Source: Sphaerolaimus hirsutus (taxonomy: Eukaryota; Nematoda; Chromadorea; Monhysterida; Sphaerolaimidae). Taken from it: a stretch of 64,000 nucleotides of DNA. The stretch is taken from assembly GCA_964036195.1 (NCBI GenBank), contig OZ038458.1:13715832-13779831 (forward strand). The letters run 5' to 3'. Under the pieces are notes generated by a model. It saw only the letters and a list, made by a program, of their open reading frames with translations, had not been told where the DNA came from and ran no database searches. This document shows, piece by piece, positions 20,601 to 33,156 of this stretch. The translations under genes were made by a program, and so were the position numbers. Numbering within the stretch: position 1 is the stretch's first letter; each line of letters begins with the position of its first letter.

Positions 20601-23600
20601 GCGCGTTGTTCGAGAACGATAATCCCGTACCTTGGTAAAGTTAAAGTGTGGTTAATTGCGTTGGTAAATGATTTTAGGTAAAAACAATGGAGTAGAATAT
20701 AATTTCTGCTATCTTACCATCAGCACAGGACACTCCTGAATAAGACGTTTGCGAGCAGTCGCAGCTGCTTTCCTGTTTCAGAAGGAAGTGGTATCAATAT
20801 AAGTCATTGATGAAGATGCAATGTAATGTGGGTGCAAGCAGATTCGCTTGGCATATTTTTACTCACCATGAGATCGGTTTGCCAGTTAACTTTACAAGTA
20901 CCACCATGGGCGCACCTTCGACGATCGCAGGCGGTCGTGCAACCGCTTTTCACCATGCCTGAGTGCGCGCAGTTGTTGTTGATATTGTATTTATTTACAT
21001 ATCGTCACTCCTCACACTATCTAGTTGATAAGGGAGATTTGTCAAAGACTTTTCCACGGTTTTCTACCACAACAGCTAGCAAAAAGTGTTTCACAAATTC
21101 TGTCGTAAGCTAGTGCGTGGACCCACCGTAACTCGGTCTGGTACCCTCCTTGCTCAAATCCAACAGCTTGTCGCTCACTTTGACACCCCTCAAGCATCCA
21201 CTCAGTGCGGGCACCTTGCTAAAATAAAACGCCACTTCATCTCCGATTTCTTGCCGCCGACGTCGCTTCGCAGCCAGCGGCGGCTGCGGCACGCCGCCAA
21301 TGTAGAGAAAGTAAAATGGCTCTGGATCGGCGGGTGCTTTGAGTGGCTTCGGTGGGAACACACTGAGTAGGTGGTCGTTGCTGTACTGGTCAATGTACTC
21401 GTATGCGATCGCGCGCTCGTTCTCTATGAGGCATGTTTCGTCGTCCAGGTGCAGGAAGGTGCCGATCTTGCTGAAGATCACTGCTATTTGATGCCATTCC
21501 ATGTTGCTGTAGCCTGTAACAGGGGGTTTGGGTTGCAAATGTGCAATGCTTGTGCGGGTTTTTGTAGCGTACACACGCTTTTGCCATGACGACAATGACA
21601 AAAGGTAAGAAGAGCATGTCACTTAAGTCGTACTTGTCCCATTATAATTTTTCTCATTTGTACTACTTACTCAGCATAATACACATCCCCCAATCGGTAC
21701 CGATTTGCAGATGATTATCAGTGACTGACATGCGATAACAATTGGAGTTATGTGAACGGTACTTTACAATATCGATTGAATTTTCGAATAAAGTGAAGCT
21801 ACCTGTCGGTGCCGGTTCGCTGTGCACGGTGCACCGACGCACATCTGCGCCGTAATTCACTGTCAAGTGCACCGAGCGGCCGTCGTTGTCCATGTGCAGC
21901 TGGAGAACATTGTAAAATTGGTCTAATGAATAATAGAGCAGCGACGACTTTTGGTCGGTCCTGAAGCTCATGGTGACGTCTGATGTGACTGGGTTCGTGT
22001 CGGGCATGCTGAAGTCGGACAGCTTGATGTAGGCGTCCGAGATGCTCAGCTCGGTGCCGATGTTTATGTCTGAAGTGGAGAGATATAGGTAGGTAAATGC
22101 ATAAATGATCATGTTTTGTCTTACTTTACTGTACTTTTGTTTTCTGTTACTTGATTCTGTTTTTTACCGTTTTGTATGTATAACAATTTCAGACGTCTAC
22201 TTCTAAAAGTCGACAAGTCCAAAATATGAAAATTTCGAGTAAGGCCCGGAAACGTCATCTGGGGCCAGTTCCGCAAGTGGAAAAGTTAAGAGTTAAAAGT
22301 TAAGAGTTGAGTAAAATGACAAATGGCAAGTTATGAGTAAAGTTAAGAGTTGAGTAAAACGACAAATGATTTCACTCAACTCTTAACTTTTAACTTTACT
22401 CTTAACTTATCATTTGTCATTTTACTCAACTCTTAACTTTTAACTCTTAACTTTTCCACTTGCGGAACCGGCACCTGGGCCTACTTCCGCACATTTTTTA
22501 TAATTTTCCATGAATTTTTTGACCTAACATGCCCATATGGCAAAGTGCCAAATTTGACATTTTTTGGGAAAAATGCAAAAATTTCGGGCAAGAAGTCGAC
22601 AAGTCCCCTTAGTTTAGAGCAAGAAGTAGACAAGTCCATCCTCTTCTTCCTTTTTTATGGGAAACAAAATAGCAAGAAACGTGATATGTCCGTCATTGAC
22701 AGCTACTTCTAAAAGTGGACAAGTCAATAAATTGCCCATAAGGCTGCTTTGTCGTTGCCGGGGACAAAAATGTTCTCTAGTGCAAGAAGGCGACAAGTCC
22801 ATTTCCCTCCCAAAAACAGTTTTGCTCTGACCGAATGGAAATTTATGGACACCCCATTTTTCACATATAGGTTGAGAGCAGGGGCTGAAAATTTTACACT
22901 TTATTGTCAAAATATGGAAGTTAATGGAAAGCATGAGAGAGCCAAATCGGACATGGGCCTGGAATTGGATCGGAAACTTAAAATTTGATTTACTCAAAAT
23001 CACATTTTGTGGACTTGTCGACTTTTATAAGTAGAGGCCTCAATTGTCATTTAGCCAATGTCTATATTGAATTAAATATCGAATATTTTCTATCAAATAT
23101 CAACAACAAAATATCGATCTGTCGTATTTTGAAAATCTCAAAGAAAATATAAAATAAATACCTAGGCATCAAAAACTGTAAAAGAAAAGATCGAAAATTG
23201 TAATATCTCAACGTACCCACTTCGCAGTGCTTGCCCGACTGGGCGAACGGGTTGGCGCACACGCAGTCGGCGCGCATGTCGCCGTAGTTGTGCACGCAGG
23301 CGGCGCCGTTGGCGCAGGCCAGCGCGCCCGTGTCGCACGCGTTCGCGCAGCCCAGCGCCCAGTGCGCCGGCTTGGAATGAGCCATGGCTGTCGCCAGGTC
23401 CACCGCTTGTCCGTTGAGAACCACCGCGCTCACGCAGCCCAGGAAGCCAGCGTCCGGTCTACGCAGTGCTTCTGTTTTGGTCAGTGTTTTGCAACTGTGA
23501 TCTGTCTTCCAAAAATTGATGATTTTGAGGAAATAAAATATAATCTCAGAAAATCTCAAAAAGAAAATATAATCAAATCTCTCAGAAAAATCGCGTAGAA

Positions 23601-26600
23601 AATATAAATGAGATATTTTTATATGTTATTCTCATAAATCAAAAAAAAAACTAAAAAACTGGAGGAAATATAAATAGGTAGGTAAATATAAGATTTTGAC
23701 ATTATCCTCTTTTTTCAATGTAAATCTCCTGAGATTTTTGGAATGCTAATTGTTATATATCAAGTGTAAACTCACGTTTCAATTGCAGCCCCTATAACGG
23801 TTGACATGTCGAACGTGTCGTAGGCAGGCATATCGTCCCTGTGCAGTTTCGTGATCACATGCTGCTGATCGATTGATGTGAACATTTCCCCATGCCCTGT
23901 CTCTATCTTGATTCTGTGCCACTTCCCGTCGTTCACTGGTTGGTCTGCTCGAATTTGTACTAGCACTGCCGGTGTGCTGATTGTGATGTTGAAGCGCCAT
24001 GAGAATAGCACCGAGTTCCCTGAGAAAGTCACGACTGTTATTTATCATTAACAAAAAATTTTTATTTTATTGGATAAAAGCCAAATTAGAGCATAAGTTA
24101 AAGGTACACTCGGCGGACATAACACTTAGTCCGGAAACCTACCATAACCCATCTGAATACTTAACCAAAAATTATACAATTTTTCATCATAATATTTCGT
24201 TTTTACTATGGGATGACATATTATGAAATTTATCACATGATTTTAATCATTAAATTATGGTAGGATTCTACACATACATTGCGGTCCGACGAGTATAACC
24301 AATAAAACCGCACCTTCATGCAGTGACGCCGTCAAAAACGCTCCATCCAGCGCCGCCGCCCTGAACAGCAGCGCGTCACTGTCGATCGTTTTGAACCAAA
24401 AAGTGGCCGCTTTGCCCCTCCACCAGTCCAAGAGCAGCTTGGCGGCGCGGCTGCGCAACGTGATCGCCTCGCTGTCGCCGTCGCCGGGCGAGTGCGTCCG
24501 GTCGGCGCAGTGCACCGGGCCCAGGGTCACCGTACCGATGCCTTGGCTGGTCAACTGCCGCGCGTACACTTCGGTCACCGGTGGGTCTAGGGTAATTATC
24601 CGGTCGACTTGCGGTGTCGGTGAAGCCGCGTCGCAGTTACACTGGGGGTTTTGATTGCCGCCTGAGAAGAAATGGAAAATTGTTAGGTAAGCGCTGTTTA
24701 GTCGTGTAGTTGTTCACATTGTGGCAACGCGCACTAACACACCACTGAAATTTGCCAAACACATAAATATGTTTTGAGCACATTTGAAATGAACATTGAA
24801 TTATTTTTGATCGCCATCCACGGTAGTTGACAGACGCCTCATTCTGGTAAACTCAAACGTGTTCAAAACAGATCAATGAGTTCCCCATATTTCAGTGGTG
24901 TACTTGTGTGCCATTTTGCAGCCGAGTCGAGTTCACCTGATGAGTAGCAGTAGCCATCTTGGCTGCATAGACACTGCCCGCTGACGATATCCTTTTCCAG
25001 TGTACTTTCATTTATTCGAGCAGTTTCAAATGTGGTGAGCGTCCCAAGCCTTTTATGTAACATAAACATTTTTGGCTGCTAAGATTAAATATTTATGTAC
25101 CGCATTTCCTCGAAATACCCCCTCGTTTAACCCCCTTCAAAATTTGCTCTATGAAAAATAAACCCCCTGGGAGGTATTTCGAGGAAATACGGTAATTGGT
25201 ACCAACATTAGAGGAGCTTCACTGCAATCATAGACAACACTCTGCGTACATTGCTGCGTCGCTGCTAGTTGTGCTAATTGCATGTGGTCGAAGTCCCTGC
25301 GATGAGAACTATGTTTATAGGTCGATTTCCTTAACACCATCGAGCGAGAAAGTTCATACAGGTTCAAACTACATAGTTGAAGTTAAAGTTCCAGATAAAT
25401 TACCGTATTTGCTTGCATAATTCCATCCCGTGAACCCCCCCCCCCTCGAATAATTGACGAAATCATCATTCCCCCTTGAATAATTCCCCCCCCCCCTCAA
25501 AAAGTCTGACCAAATAATAATTTCCCAGTGAATTATGCAAGCAAATACGGTATAAGTATTTACAGAGGATCATATTTACCTTACCGAAATGTTTTCACTT
25601 AAAAATATCGGTAGTGATCGTCCTCGTCACACCGCATTCAACGCACCTATACACCACTCGAATGCTGTGATCTGACAAGGCGAGCCTGTTGCGCAGCAAG
25701 GTCCTGGGCGACAGGTTGTGCTCAATCTCCAAGTACGGCTTGCCCTCGCCGCCGGCGGGCATGCGGCAGTGTGCCGCTGCTAGCAAGCGGCCTTTTTGCA
25801 TGCGCAGTGTGTGAGCGCCGGACTGGCGCCGGCCCAGAGCGAACGCCTCGCCGCACGTGCGCGGCAGTGTTGCTGCGTTTAGGGTGCGTTTGGTGAGTGA
25901 TGTGATTGTGTGAGGTTGTGTAGATTGCGTTCATGTTTATCAGAGTTGTTAAAAGTACTGTACTTTTTTTCAAAGTAAACATAAACTATTTTATTTTAAC
26001 AGAAACGTGCCCTGAGTACAGAAAACGTTAAGTAAAAAAATATTACTTTTATGCTGCATAAATGGTGAGTAAACATAAATACCCGTATTTTTACCCAGGG
26101 AATACAGATAAGTGAGTTAAAAAAACCAGAGTAGTCACTTTCCCTACCCATCACAACTTCAATCATTTACGCTGACATTTTCGAAGCCGTTTCAATTCAT
26201 TTAAATCGTCTGCTTTTTATGCACCCCATATTTTTTTCGTTTTACGTTTTCTGTACTCGTGTACTTTCAAAAAGTGTGCCTAAAGGAGAGTACAGGTACT
26301 TTTGCGGAAGAAATCTAAACGAATTTACTCAATACTCGAGTATGTATATTTTTATAGTAAACGTGAATACGTTTTAACAACTAGGTATGATGTTCACACG
26401 AACGCCACTCACAAAATTGACAGGCGCTTCCCACTAGTCCCGAATCTTTGCCACATCGGTTTTCATCACTCTCAGTCTCCTCCTTCATTTCAAGTGTCTC
26501 CAAAACCAGGAGACTATCATTCCATGGCGGCTCTGTTGTCGACTGTAATCCTTCCGTAGTACTCAACTCTTCATCGAGTGTCGTACTTCCTTTGACGTTG

Positions 26601-29124
26601 ACGCACTGGAAGCTGTCGTAATGGTTGACGCAGCGCTGCAGCTGTGTGCAAGTGTGATCGAGTTTGCACGCGTCGCGGCACTGGCCCAGCAGCACTCCGG
26701 GCGGGGGTGGGGCGTTGGGCGCGCCGGCCAGCATCAGTGGGGCGGCCAGCTCGTTCACGAACACGTTCACCAGCCGCACGCAGCCCAGTATCGTGTCGTT
26801 GATGTGTGCTGCGTGAATGGATGCTATAGATGGACCTAAGGCATTTTACGCGGGGTTGTTAAAATACTGGTATTTTTGAAAAATGTAAACGTAAATACGT
26901 TTTCAAAATTATTTATACTGAAACGTGAAATACTTCTAAAATACCTGGAAGAATGGAAGAAAAAGAATGAAAAAGACTCCATAAGAAAATGTTGAAAATT
27001 TAGCATGAAGTGTGCACACAAACCATTCAGTATTCAAAAGTATTCAACCATATTTTGAGTCTTTGACAAATGTTTCAAATTTTGAAAATTGTTCACCAAA
27101 GTCATCGTAAGAGCAATGTAATGTGATGGAAAAAAATTTTGTTTATGACCAGTTGGGGAATGGCAATTTCATTGTAAGCCTTGTCATCACAAAACTTATG
27201 TTTCTTAGATATTTGTTCATTGCTGTTTTTACGTTTTCTCGGTACCCCGGTATTTTTTCAGGAAAACGTAACAAAGCGTAATGGTATTAGGTTGTAAAAT
27301 AATGAAGTGTCTTTTTTCGATTTCATACAAATATACATTTGTGCATCCCACATTCTTTTGTACGTTGACCGATTTTGATGCCATTTGAGTATGTTGGGGT
27401 TTGGGGTCTGGGCTATGAGGAAATGTTTTTGTTTCCTCGAATAATCCCCCAGTCCCGAGATAAGGGGGGTCTATAAAAAGGTGGTCATTTTGCATGGCCG
27501 ATCTACACATTCACTTTGAACCTTACTCACTCAGCCATTTCTGGGCCAATTTGGATCGTTCGACACTTAAAATGATCAGCACAACCAGTAGATTCCATTT
27601 CTGTGGTCGGATTAGTGATGTCTATATTACGTATGCCGATTTGACCCAGTTTTAAAACACCAAAAATAAATTTTTCTAAACATGCTATCATATACTTTAG
27701 ACAATGGGGATTCATATACCAAAAAAATTATTTCAATATCTCTTTCCAATCAAAAGTAATAGAACTTTAAACTTCCGTCTCCCATACATGTAAATAACTA
27801 ATCAAGAACGATGAATACAGATAACCTGAGCATAAAAATGAAACTTACAGGTTTTTCTGATCATTTTAAGTGTTCATTGGTGGAAATTGGCTGAGAAATG
27901 GCCGAGATATGGATTTCTGAAGTCACATGCATTTGCTCGTCATGCAGATTTTTCTATTTATTGTTGGGAGGCGAACGTTTAAAGTGATATAACTTTTGAC
28001 TGGAGAGAGATATTGAAATAATTTTTGGGCCAGATTTATTCTTTTTGTCTATAGTATATGATAGCAACTTCAACAAAATCGTCTTGTAAAAATTATAATT
28101 ACGATTATTTTTCATGTTCAAAAACCGGGTCAAATCGGCATACGGGATTAAGACATCACTAACTCGACCACGAAAATTGAATCTGCGGATTGTCCTGGTT
28201 ATTTTAAGTGTTGAACGATCCGAATCGGCCCAGAAATGGCTGAGTTATAAAGCTTCAAAGTCAATGTGCATATTGGCCACGTAAAATGACCACCTTTTTA
28301 TAGACCCCCCTTATCTCGGGACTGGGGGATTATTTGAGCAAAAAAAAACATTTCATCATAGCCCAGACCCCAAACCACAACATACTCAAATGGCATCAAA
28401 ATCGGTCAACGTACAACACAATGGAAAGCACAAATGTATATTAATATGAGATGGCGAAAAAAGACACTTCATTAGTTTACAACCTAATATTTGCAGAAAA
28501 CGTAAACATCATTATAAATACTCGGAATACCCAGATATTCCAGGAAACGTAAATACGTTTTCGGAACTCTGGCACACACCTCTTTCGCTGGTCATGCCCA
28601 CTGCAACCACGGTCGGTAAAGTATCCAGCTGGGAGTCCAGTGTGGCCACATCCGCAAATCCGTCCAGCTGCACCGAGAACGCATTTGCCGCACTGTCGAT
28701 CATCACGCCCACTGTGTGAGCCTCGCCATCACTCACAGAGGCTGCAATGGTTGAATTAGTGACTGATCTTGTGTGTAAATATGCGTTGTTTCAGAAAAAC
28801 CTCACTTGAGTCAAAGCCGATGCTCAAATCCGATCCATTGAGCGAGAAGAATGCCTCCAATTTAGTGTGAATTATTCTCAACTTGAAAAGTTCTTCTTCG
28901 TCTACCGTCACCCAGAACAAGGTGCCGTTTTCCGTTCTGGTTTCAAATTGAATGTCAAACACTAGCGTTCCGGAACCTTCGTTCCTTGGCCATTCTATAG
29001 GCACCAATGGTAATTGCGCTGTCCGTGATATGGTAGTGTATTCAATGGCGAAGTTCAATGGAATGATAGCTGATAGGGCAGCCAAAGTGATTATATGCAT
29101 TGTGTATCGAGATCGGTGCCGCAT
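17628..29124 (-). CDS. CNTNAP/neurexin-IV-like receptor
   Basis: About 18 exons fit with consistent phases: 29124-28806, 28741-28580, 26808-26413, 25872-25647, 25049-24937, 24661-24314, 24019-23776, 23458-23217, 22069-21803, 21513-21145, 20958-20867, 20772-20718, 20630-20474, 20173-20017, 19471-19355, 18936-18663, 18391-18111 and a tentative last exon 17714-17628. Order: signal peptide (MHIITLAALSAIIPLNFA), laminin-G, EGF (CRDACKLDHTC), Ser/Thr/Glu linker, fibrinogen-like half-domain (TCGEAFALGRRQSG, CLCSQDGYC, QCNCD), laminin-G, EGF, laminin-G, EGF (CAHGGTC), laminin-G, stalk, one membrane helix (VLLLFIIVAAVVGMCLL) and a short His-rich tail. The fibrinogen-like module is the mark of contactin-associated proteins rather than classical neurexins. 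These are cell-adhesion receptors at neuronal and septate junctions. No N-terminal discoidin domain was found; the exon with the signal peptide leads straight into laminin-G. Confidence 0.8.
18464..18650. mobile_element. GTGCCAATCCCAGACC foldback element, antisense in receptor intron
   Basis: On the plus strand it opens GTGTTAATCCCAGACCCTGT and closes ACAGGGTTTGGGACTGCCCC followed by CTG (left flank GTG). The arms carry GTAAAGTGTAAAATGTCA and its inverse. It lies in the last-but-one intron of the receptor gene, opposite to gene direction. A canonical intron (GT at 18662, AG at 18392) can enclose it, so it need not define a splice site here. Confidence 0.75.
18980..19352. mobile_element. TACCGTATTTCCTCGAA-family element
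   Basis: Ends of the type TACTTCCTCGAAATAACCCCC and GGGGGGTATTTCGAGGAAACACTGTA are inverted repeats. The right end abuts the receptor exon at 19355-19471, so the donor GTATGT is followed within a few bases by the element. Confidence 0.6.
22196..23038. mobile_element. AAGTCGACAAGTCC inverted-repeat element
   Basis: CTACTTCTAAAAGTCGACAAG (left) and CTTGTCGACTTTTATAAGTAG (right) are inverted terminal repeats about 840 bp apart. Internal copies of AAGTxGACAAGTCC also occur at about 22592, 22622, 22703 and 22784. It is in an intron of the receptor gene and itself carries a younger element at 22262-22474. Confidence 0.65.
22262..22474. mobile_element. GTGCCAGTTCCGCAAGTGG-type foldback element, CTG duplication
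   Basis: The ends GGGCCAGTTCCGCAAGTGG and CCACTTGCGGAACCGGCAC are inverted, flanked by CTG on both sides (22259-22261, 22475-22477). The interior is an almost perfect hairpin of AGTTAAGAGTTGAGTAAAA units. The same family forms an exon-junction insertion at 35485-35741. Confidence 0.8.
24760..24890. repeat. TGGTAAACTCAAA inverted-repeat fragment
   Basis: Contains GTAGTTGACAGACGCCTCATTCTGGTAAACTCAAACG. This matches the small family at 9000-9130 and 62900-63010. Confidence 0.4.
25098..25196. mobile_element. Short TACCGTATTTCCTCGAA element
   Basis: TACCGCATTTCCTCGAAATA and TATTTCGAGGAAATACGGTA are inverted termini only about 100 bp apart, with CCCCC and GGGAG inside. The ends look like those of a Tc1/mariner-sized MITE with TA at the boundary, but that assignment is inference. 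Confidence 0.65.
25404..25553. mobile_element. TACCGTATTTGCTTGCATAATT element
   Basis: The left end TACCGTATTTGCTTGCATAA and the right end TTATGCAAGCAAATACGGTA are perfect 20-bp inverted repeats around C runs. It lies in a receptor intron. Confidence 0.8.
25945..26390. repeat. GTAAACGTAAA-family repeat
   Basis: It begins AGAGTTGTTAAAAGTACTGT and proceeds through GAGTACAGAAAACGTTAAGT to AAATACGTTTTAACAACT. The full order of the family is seen. It sits in a receptor intron, ending about 20 bp from the exon at 26413. Confidence 0.65.
27229..28510. mobile_element. 1.3-kb palindromic (foldback) element
   Basis: The two halves are inverted copies with the centre near 27890. Matching landmarks are AATGAAGTGTCTTTTTTCG with CGAAAAAAGACACTTCATTA, CCCCCAGTCCCGAGATAAGG with CCTTATCTCGGGACTGGGGG, AGTGATGTCTATATTACG with an inverted ATTAAGACATCACTAA, and GCTATCATATACTTTAGA with the inverse of TCTATAGTATATGATAGC. 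Nearly the entire element pairs with itself. It lies in the intron between receptor exons 2 and 3. Confidence 0.85.
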
Positions 29125-29421
29125 GTCGTTTTTCAGCTTAGCTGAATATCAATCAGTGTTTCATCCAGTGGCCGCTTCGGAATTGACCCAGTCCTCTCCG
29201 CCGGACGCAATTGCCATTTACGCGTTCAACTGCGAACAAGCATTCGCGCGGTTGTTTATTGTGCGCGTCTGGGGACACTTTGACGCGCGGCCGCCTGCAT
29301 GTGACACGGTAAGGCGGAGTGGCCGCGATCGGTCTTCCACAATCTAATAAATACCAAATTCAATAGTGGCCGGCGGCGAGCTAACAGGCGGTCGCAGCCC
29401 AGTGCGCCGCTGATGGCAGCA

Positions 29422-29910
29422 GAGTTGTTAAAATTACTGAACTTTTTTCAACGTTTCTGTACACTGTAAATATGCAAAATACTTTTTATACTCACCGCTG
29501 AGTACAGAAAATGTATAAATGTGATTAAAATACTTTTTCCCAGGAAAATGTAAACGCGAGTACTTTTTTACTGGAAAATATAAAACGAGTACTTGTCTTC
29601 ATAGAAAATGTAAGATTGGGTACTTTTTCATGGAAAATGTTTAAAAAAATTAGACTGGAAGACAAAAAAATGTCTTTTTTCATGATTTTGTATTTTTATC
29701 GGAAAATGATAAAATTTCTTCAAGGTTTCTTTGTTTTAGCAACAAAAAAGACAATTTGTAATTTCTAAAATACATTTTCTGTACACGTCTACATTTCAAA
29801 CGTACGCGTACTGGTGAGTACATGTACTTTCTAAGTATATGTATATGTATCTACCCAGTACTACAGTATACGTATTTTTGAGTAAATGTAAATACATCTT
29901 AACAACTTTG
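29422..29910. repeat. GTAAACGTAAA-family repeat
   Basis: It opens GCAGAGTTGTTAAAATTACTG and closes AAATACATCTTAACAACTTT. It lies upstream of the receptor start, in the divergent region towards the kinase. Confidence 0.6.
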
Positions 29911-30824
29911 TATGGCAGTGCGCCGCGACGAGCGGCGACAGGAGCAATCAGTTTGCACGCGCTGTCACCCTAACCCCTGGCCGGCCGCCGCCGCAGCTAG
30001 TTGGCCAATCAAGGGGCGTGTGCCATTGTCGGGCCGGCAATGAATCAAGGGCGCGGCGCTTACGGGCGGCCGAACGCCATTGTTGACAGGGCTCATGCAT
30101 AAGCAAATGCCTGCTGCGCCGACTTAGTTAGGCATTGCACCGGCTTCCGTTGACCGCAGTCGCGCGGATGACAATGCAGATAAGGCCTATCAACCTTGAA
30201 GGCTTCAGATGCGCTCATGCTGGCCCGATTACGGCGCATGCGATGCGACAGCTTTGGGTAGAATGTCAATGTTGCTAGTAGGGGCATGTAGATTCACAAA
30301 TTCATGAGAAAAAGTGGAAATTTTACAATGCGACAAACTGTCTAAACTTTGAGTATTTTTTTGCCAACCTCGGTAAAATTTGCATCCTAACTGCACAACA
30401 ACTGTTACTTTCGCATGATCATATCATCATCGTAGCTAAAAAGTTGGTCAAAAAGTGTAGAAAGTCAAAAAATCTCGTAACATTCAAAAAAATTTCCTGT
30501 AAAATACAAAAAAATTAAACGGCCGTACATTTTATAGACAGTTTCCAAGTAGCGGCGCTGACCCAGTTGTGGAAACAATTGTTTGGATTTTATCGTACAA
30601 TGAAACTTTAAAAAGTGACATGGACTGAAGGTGTTTAATAGTTCCATGATATGTATCTATTTCTAAAATCTGTACTTTTTTAAAACGTGGTTACGTCACA
30701 GATAAATAAATAGAAATACCGGACGAATATTTGGTTAAAAAAAACGAAACTGGGATTGCAAATATTTTTCTATCATTAAACGGTTATTGAAATAACTGAG
30801 TTTATATGTTTGAATATATACCAG

Positions 30825-31016
30825 GGGGCAGTCCCAAGCCCTGTAAAATGTAAAGTAAAGTGTCACATGTAGAGTCAAATGCAAAGTAAAGTGTCAATCA
30901 AAACAAAAAAGAAAATATTTTTTTACTGAACTTTGCATGACAATTGACAGTTTACTTTGCATTTGACTTTACATTTGACACTTTACTTGACATTTTACAG
31001 TGCTTGGGACTGCCAC
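30825..31016. mobile_element. Foldback element with CAG duplication
   Basis: Both ends read GGGGGCAGTCCCAAGCCCTGT inward; the right end is CACTGCTTGGGACTGCCACC by inverse. They are flanked by CAG (30822-30824, 31017-31019). The arms contain AAAGTAAAGTGTCA. It belongs to the same family as the alpha-tubulin and kinase intron elements but lies outside genes. Confidence 0.8.
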
Positions 31017-31019
31017 CAG

Positions 31020-33150
31020 TTTGGCATTGCACCACATTATCTTGTGCGGCTGGAATTTAGCCACTTTCCTTTGATTGGGATCACCTATGACATTCACACA
31101 CAACGCAAGCAATAATTCAAATTGCGGCATTGACCAATTGCTAGATTGAATTAAATACAAGCACCAAGGTGAGTTCTAATATGTTCAGGTCTGATTTTGT
31201 ATCTGTTGCATATTTAATTCATGTTTGAAAAAATCACATTCAGCGTGGTGCCAATATACAGAATGATGCTCAATATTAATTTGTTTCAATTGAAAACAGA
31301 TGGTTGCCTTGTCCTTCTTCAAAATGTTTTCCAGATACATATAAATATCTGGATGCACCTGCTTCCAGTGTGTTTAGTTCTGTGTATGACAAAAGCTGGC
31401 ACAATCTGATGCCAGAAAATGTAGAGAATGTGATCGTTTTGCAGAGGACGCAAAAACAGACTGATTTAAAATACACTTCAGATCGATTTAAAAATAAAAT
31501 AGTTAACATGTTAGGTAACATGTTTTCCTGTAATAATCTAGTGGCCATGCTTTTTTTCTTGAGCAGTATGAATTTTTTGGAAAAACATCTGCATTTCCAT
31601 ATTTGTATTTGAATTTCGTTATAAACTGGTAAAAGCTACACTGCTATCACGTGTTTTTGTAGTTTCGAATACCAGATTTTTTTATTACTTGTAATTGTGA
31701 CCTGAGAATTCTATTACCTGAACCGAATATTTGGACCTGAAAACCTGACCCGATACCTGATATCAATTGCTGAACTCGAACCAGATACCCGCATCCGACA
31801 CTTTTAAATGTATCACCTGCTAAGGCCAGATCAAATTTAATCTACAGTTGTATGGTCAAGCTATTTACTTACATAGGTTTACGGATTTCTTATACATATT
31901 TTACGAACGGTTCTGCTTTGCACGCATGACGTTTTATCTGGCGGTCAGATGAAGTGCACTGCCCCACAAATTTGACAGGCCAATTAAATTGCCTGCAGAT
32001 GGATGTCCTGTAACAATGCCACTACGCCTTCATATAAAGGGATATTACAGAGGGATCACCTGTCAGAAAGCCTACGTGTGATATTTACATTAACACGATA
32101 AAAATGGACATCGAATGACAGAACTGCCAGTTTAACTACGGTAGGTATTTTGGTTGTAACTACTTTCCACTTTAGATGTTCAAATTCATACAATAGTCTA
32201 GGTAAATATTACTCAACTGTACGGGCCGTTTCGAAATTTCTATAGATGCTTGTGTATTGTAAATACGGGGGTGTTAAGCGCGCAAGGTGCAAATGACTTG
32301 ACGCTTGTACAAGTTTATCTGCCTCCCTTGGCCGCTTTTGCCGTGGCAAATGCTCTCAGTTGCAGTGATAACGTCCATTTTGACGTTTTTTCATGGCGCG
32401 CCCGGGAACGATGATACAGCCGTAGCTGCGCGCTGTGTGAAACGCAAACGCTGGCACGACGCGGCGCTGCGAAGCGGCCGCTCGCACAAGTATAATGTTG
32501 CCCAGTGTATCTTTTGCAAAGTTGTCGCAAAGCATGACTAAGGTCGAGTGCCCCAAATTTACGACCTTGCCTTCGAGCGGGCCGCGCTTGCAGGAAGGCG
32601 GGCGTGCGTGTTACTGTCCGCAAAATGGACATGTTGTCGCGTAATGAATGAAGCCGTAGTAAGCTCGACTTGCAAACTCGCCGCGGCTAGATTAGATGAA
32701 GCCACTTATGATGCAGTTGCGACAAATAGCGTAAACAGCGACAAGCGTGCGCGGTGTGCGTTACGTATTTACGATACTCGATGCTGGGAATATTAGTGGC
32801 CCGTGATAAACGACTTTGGGGCCGAGGTCTAGTAGATTTTATGGGACTTGGACTACAACTTTATACGTGTGTAGCTGCTTCGAGGGTAGTGGTCAAGTCT
32901 CAGAGATCAAAACAGCTGATTTGCGACCAGTGGTCAGCTTAGTTGATCGTAAACTTTAGTTACTTACATGTTGTTGGTGATAAAGTGAGCCTGGAATTTT
33001 TATAGACAAAGTAGTATCACCTCACAGCGCACACAAACGTAACATCTGAATGCATCCTTGAAATGACTACAAATTAATTGGGTAGCACGCCTCAAAAGCA
33101 CCATATCATATCGAAAGCCTCGAAATAACTTTTCACTGCGATACCTTATC
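31020..33150. other. Intergenic, no gene recognised
   Basis: A mostly AT-rich stretch lies between the receptor start and the kinase. A GC-richer block (about 32330-32770) shows no frame I can assign to a family. The 5' exon(s) of the kinase with its start codon may lie here. Confidence 0.35.
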
Positions 33151-33156
33151 CAATAG

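Noticed and set aside
30093-30287. Small minus-strand open frame as a gene
   Set aside because: No motif, no splice context and no start context; likely chance.
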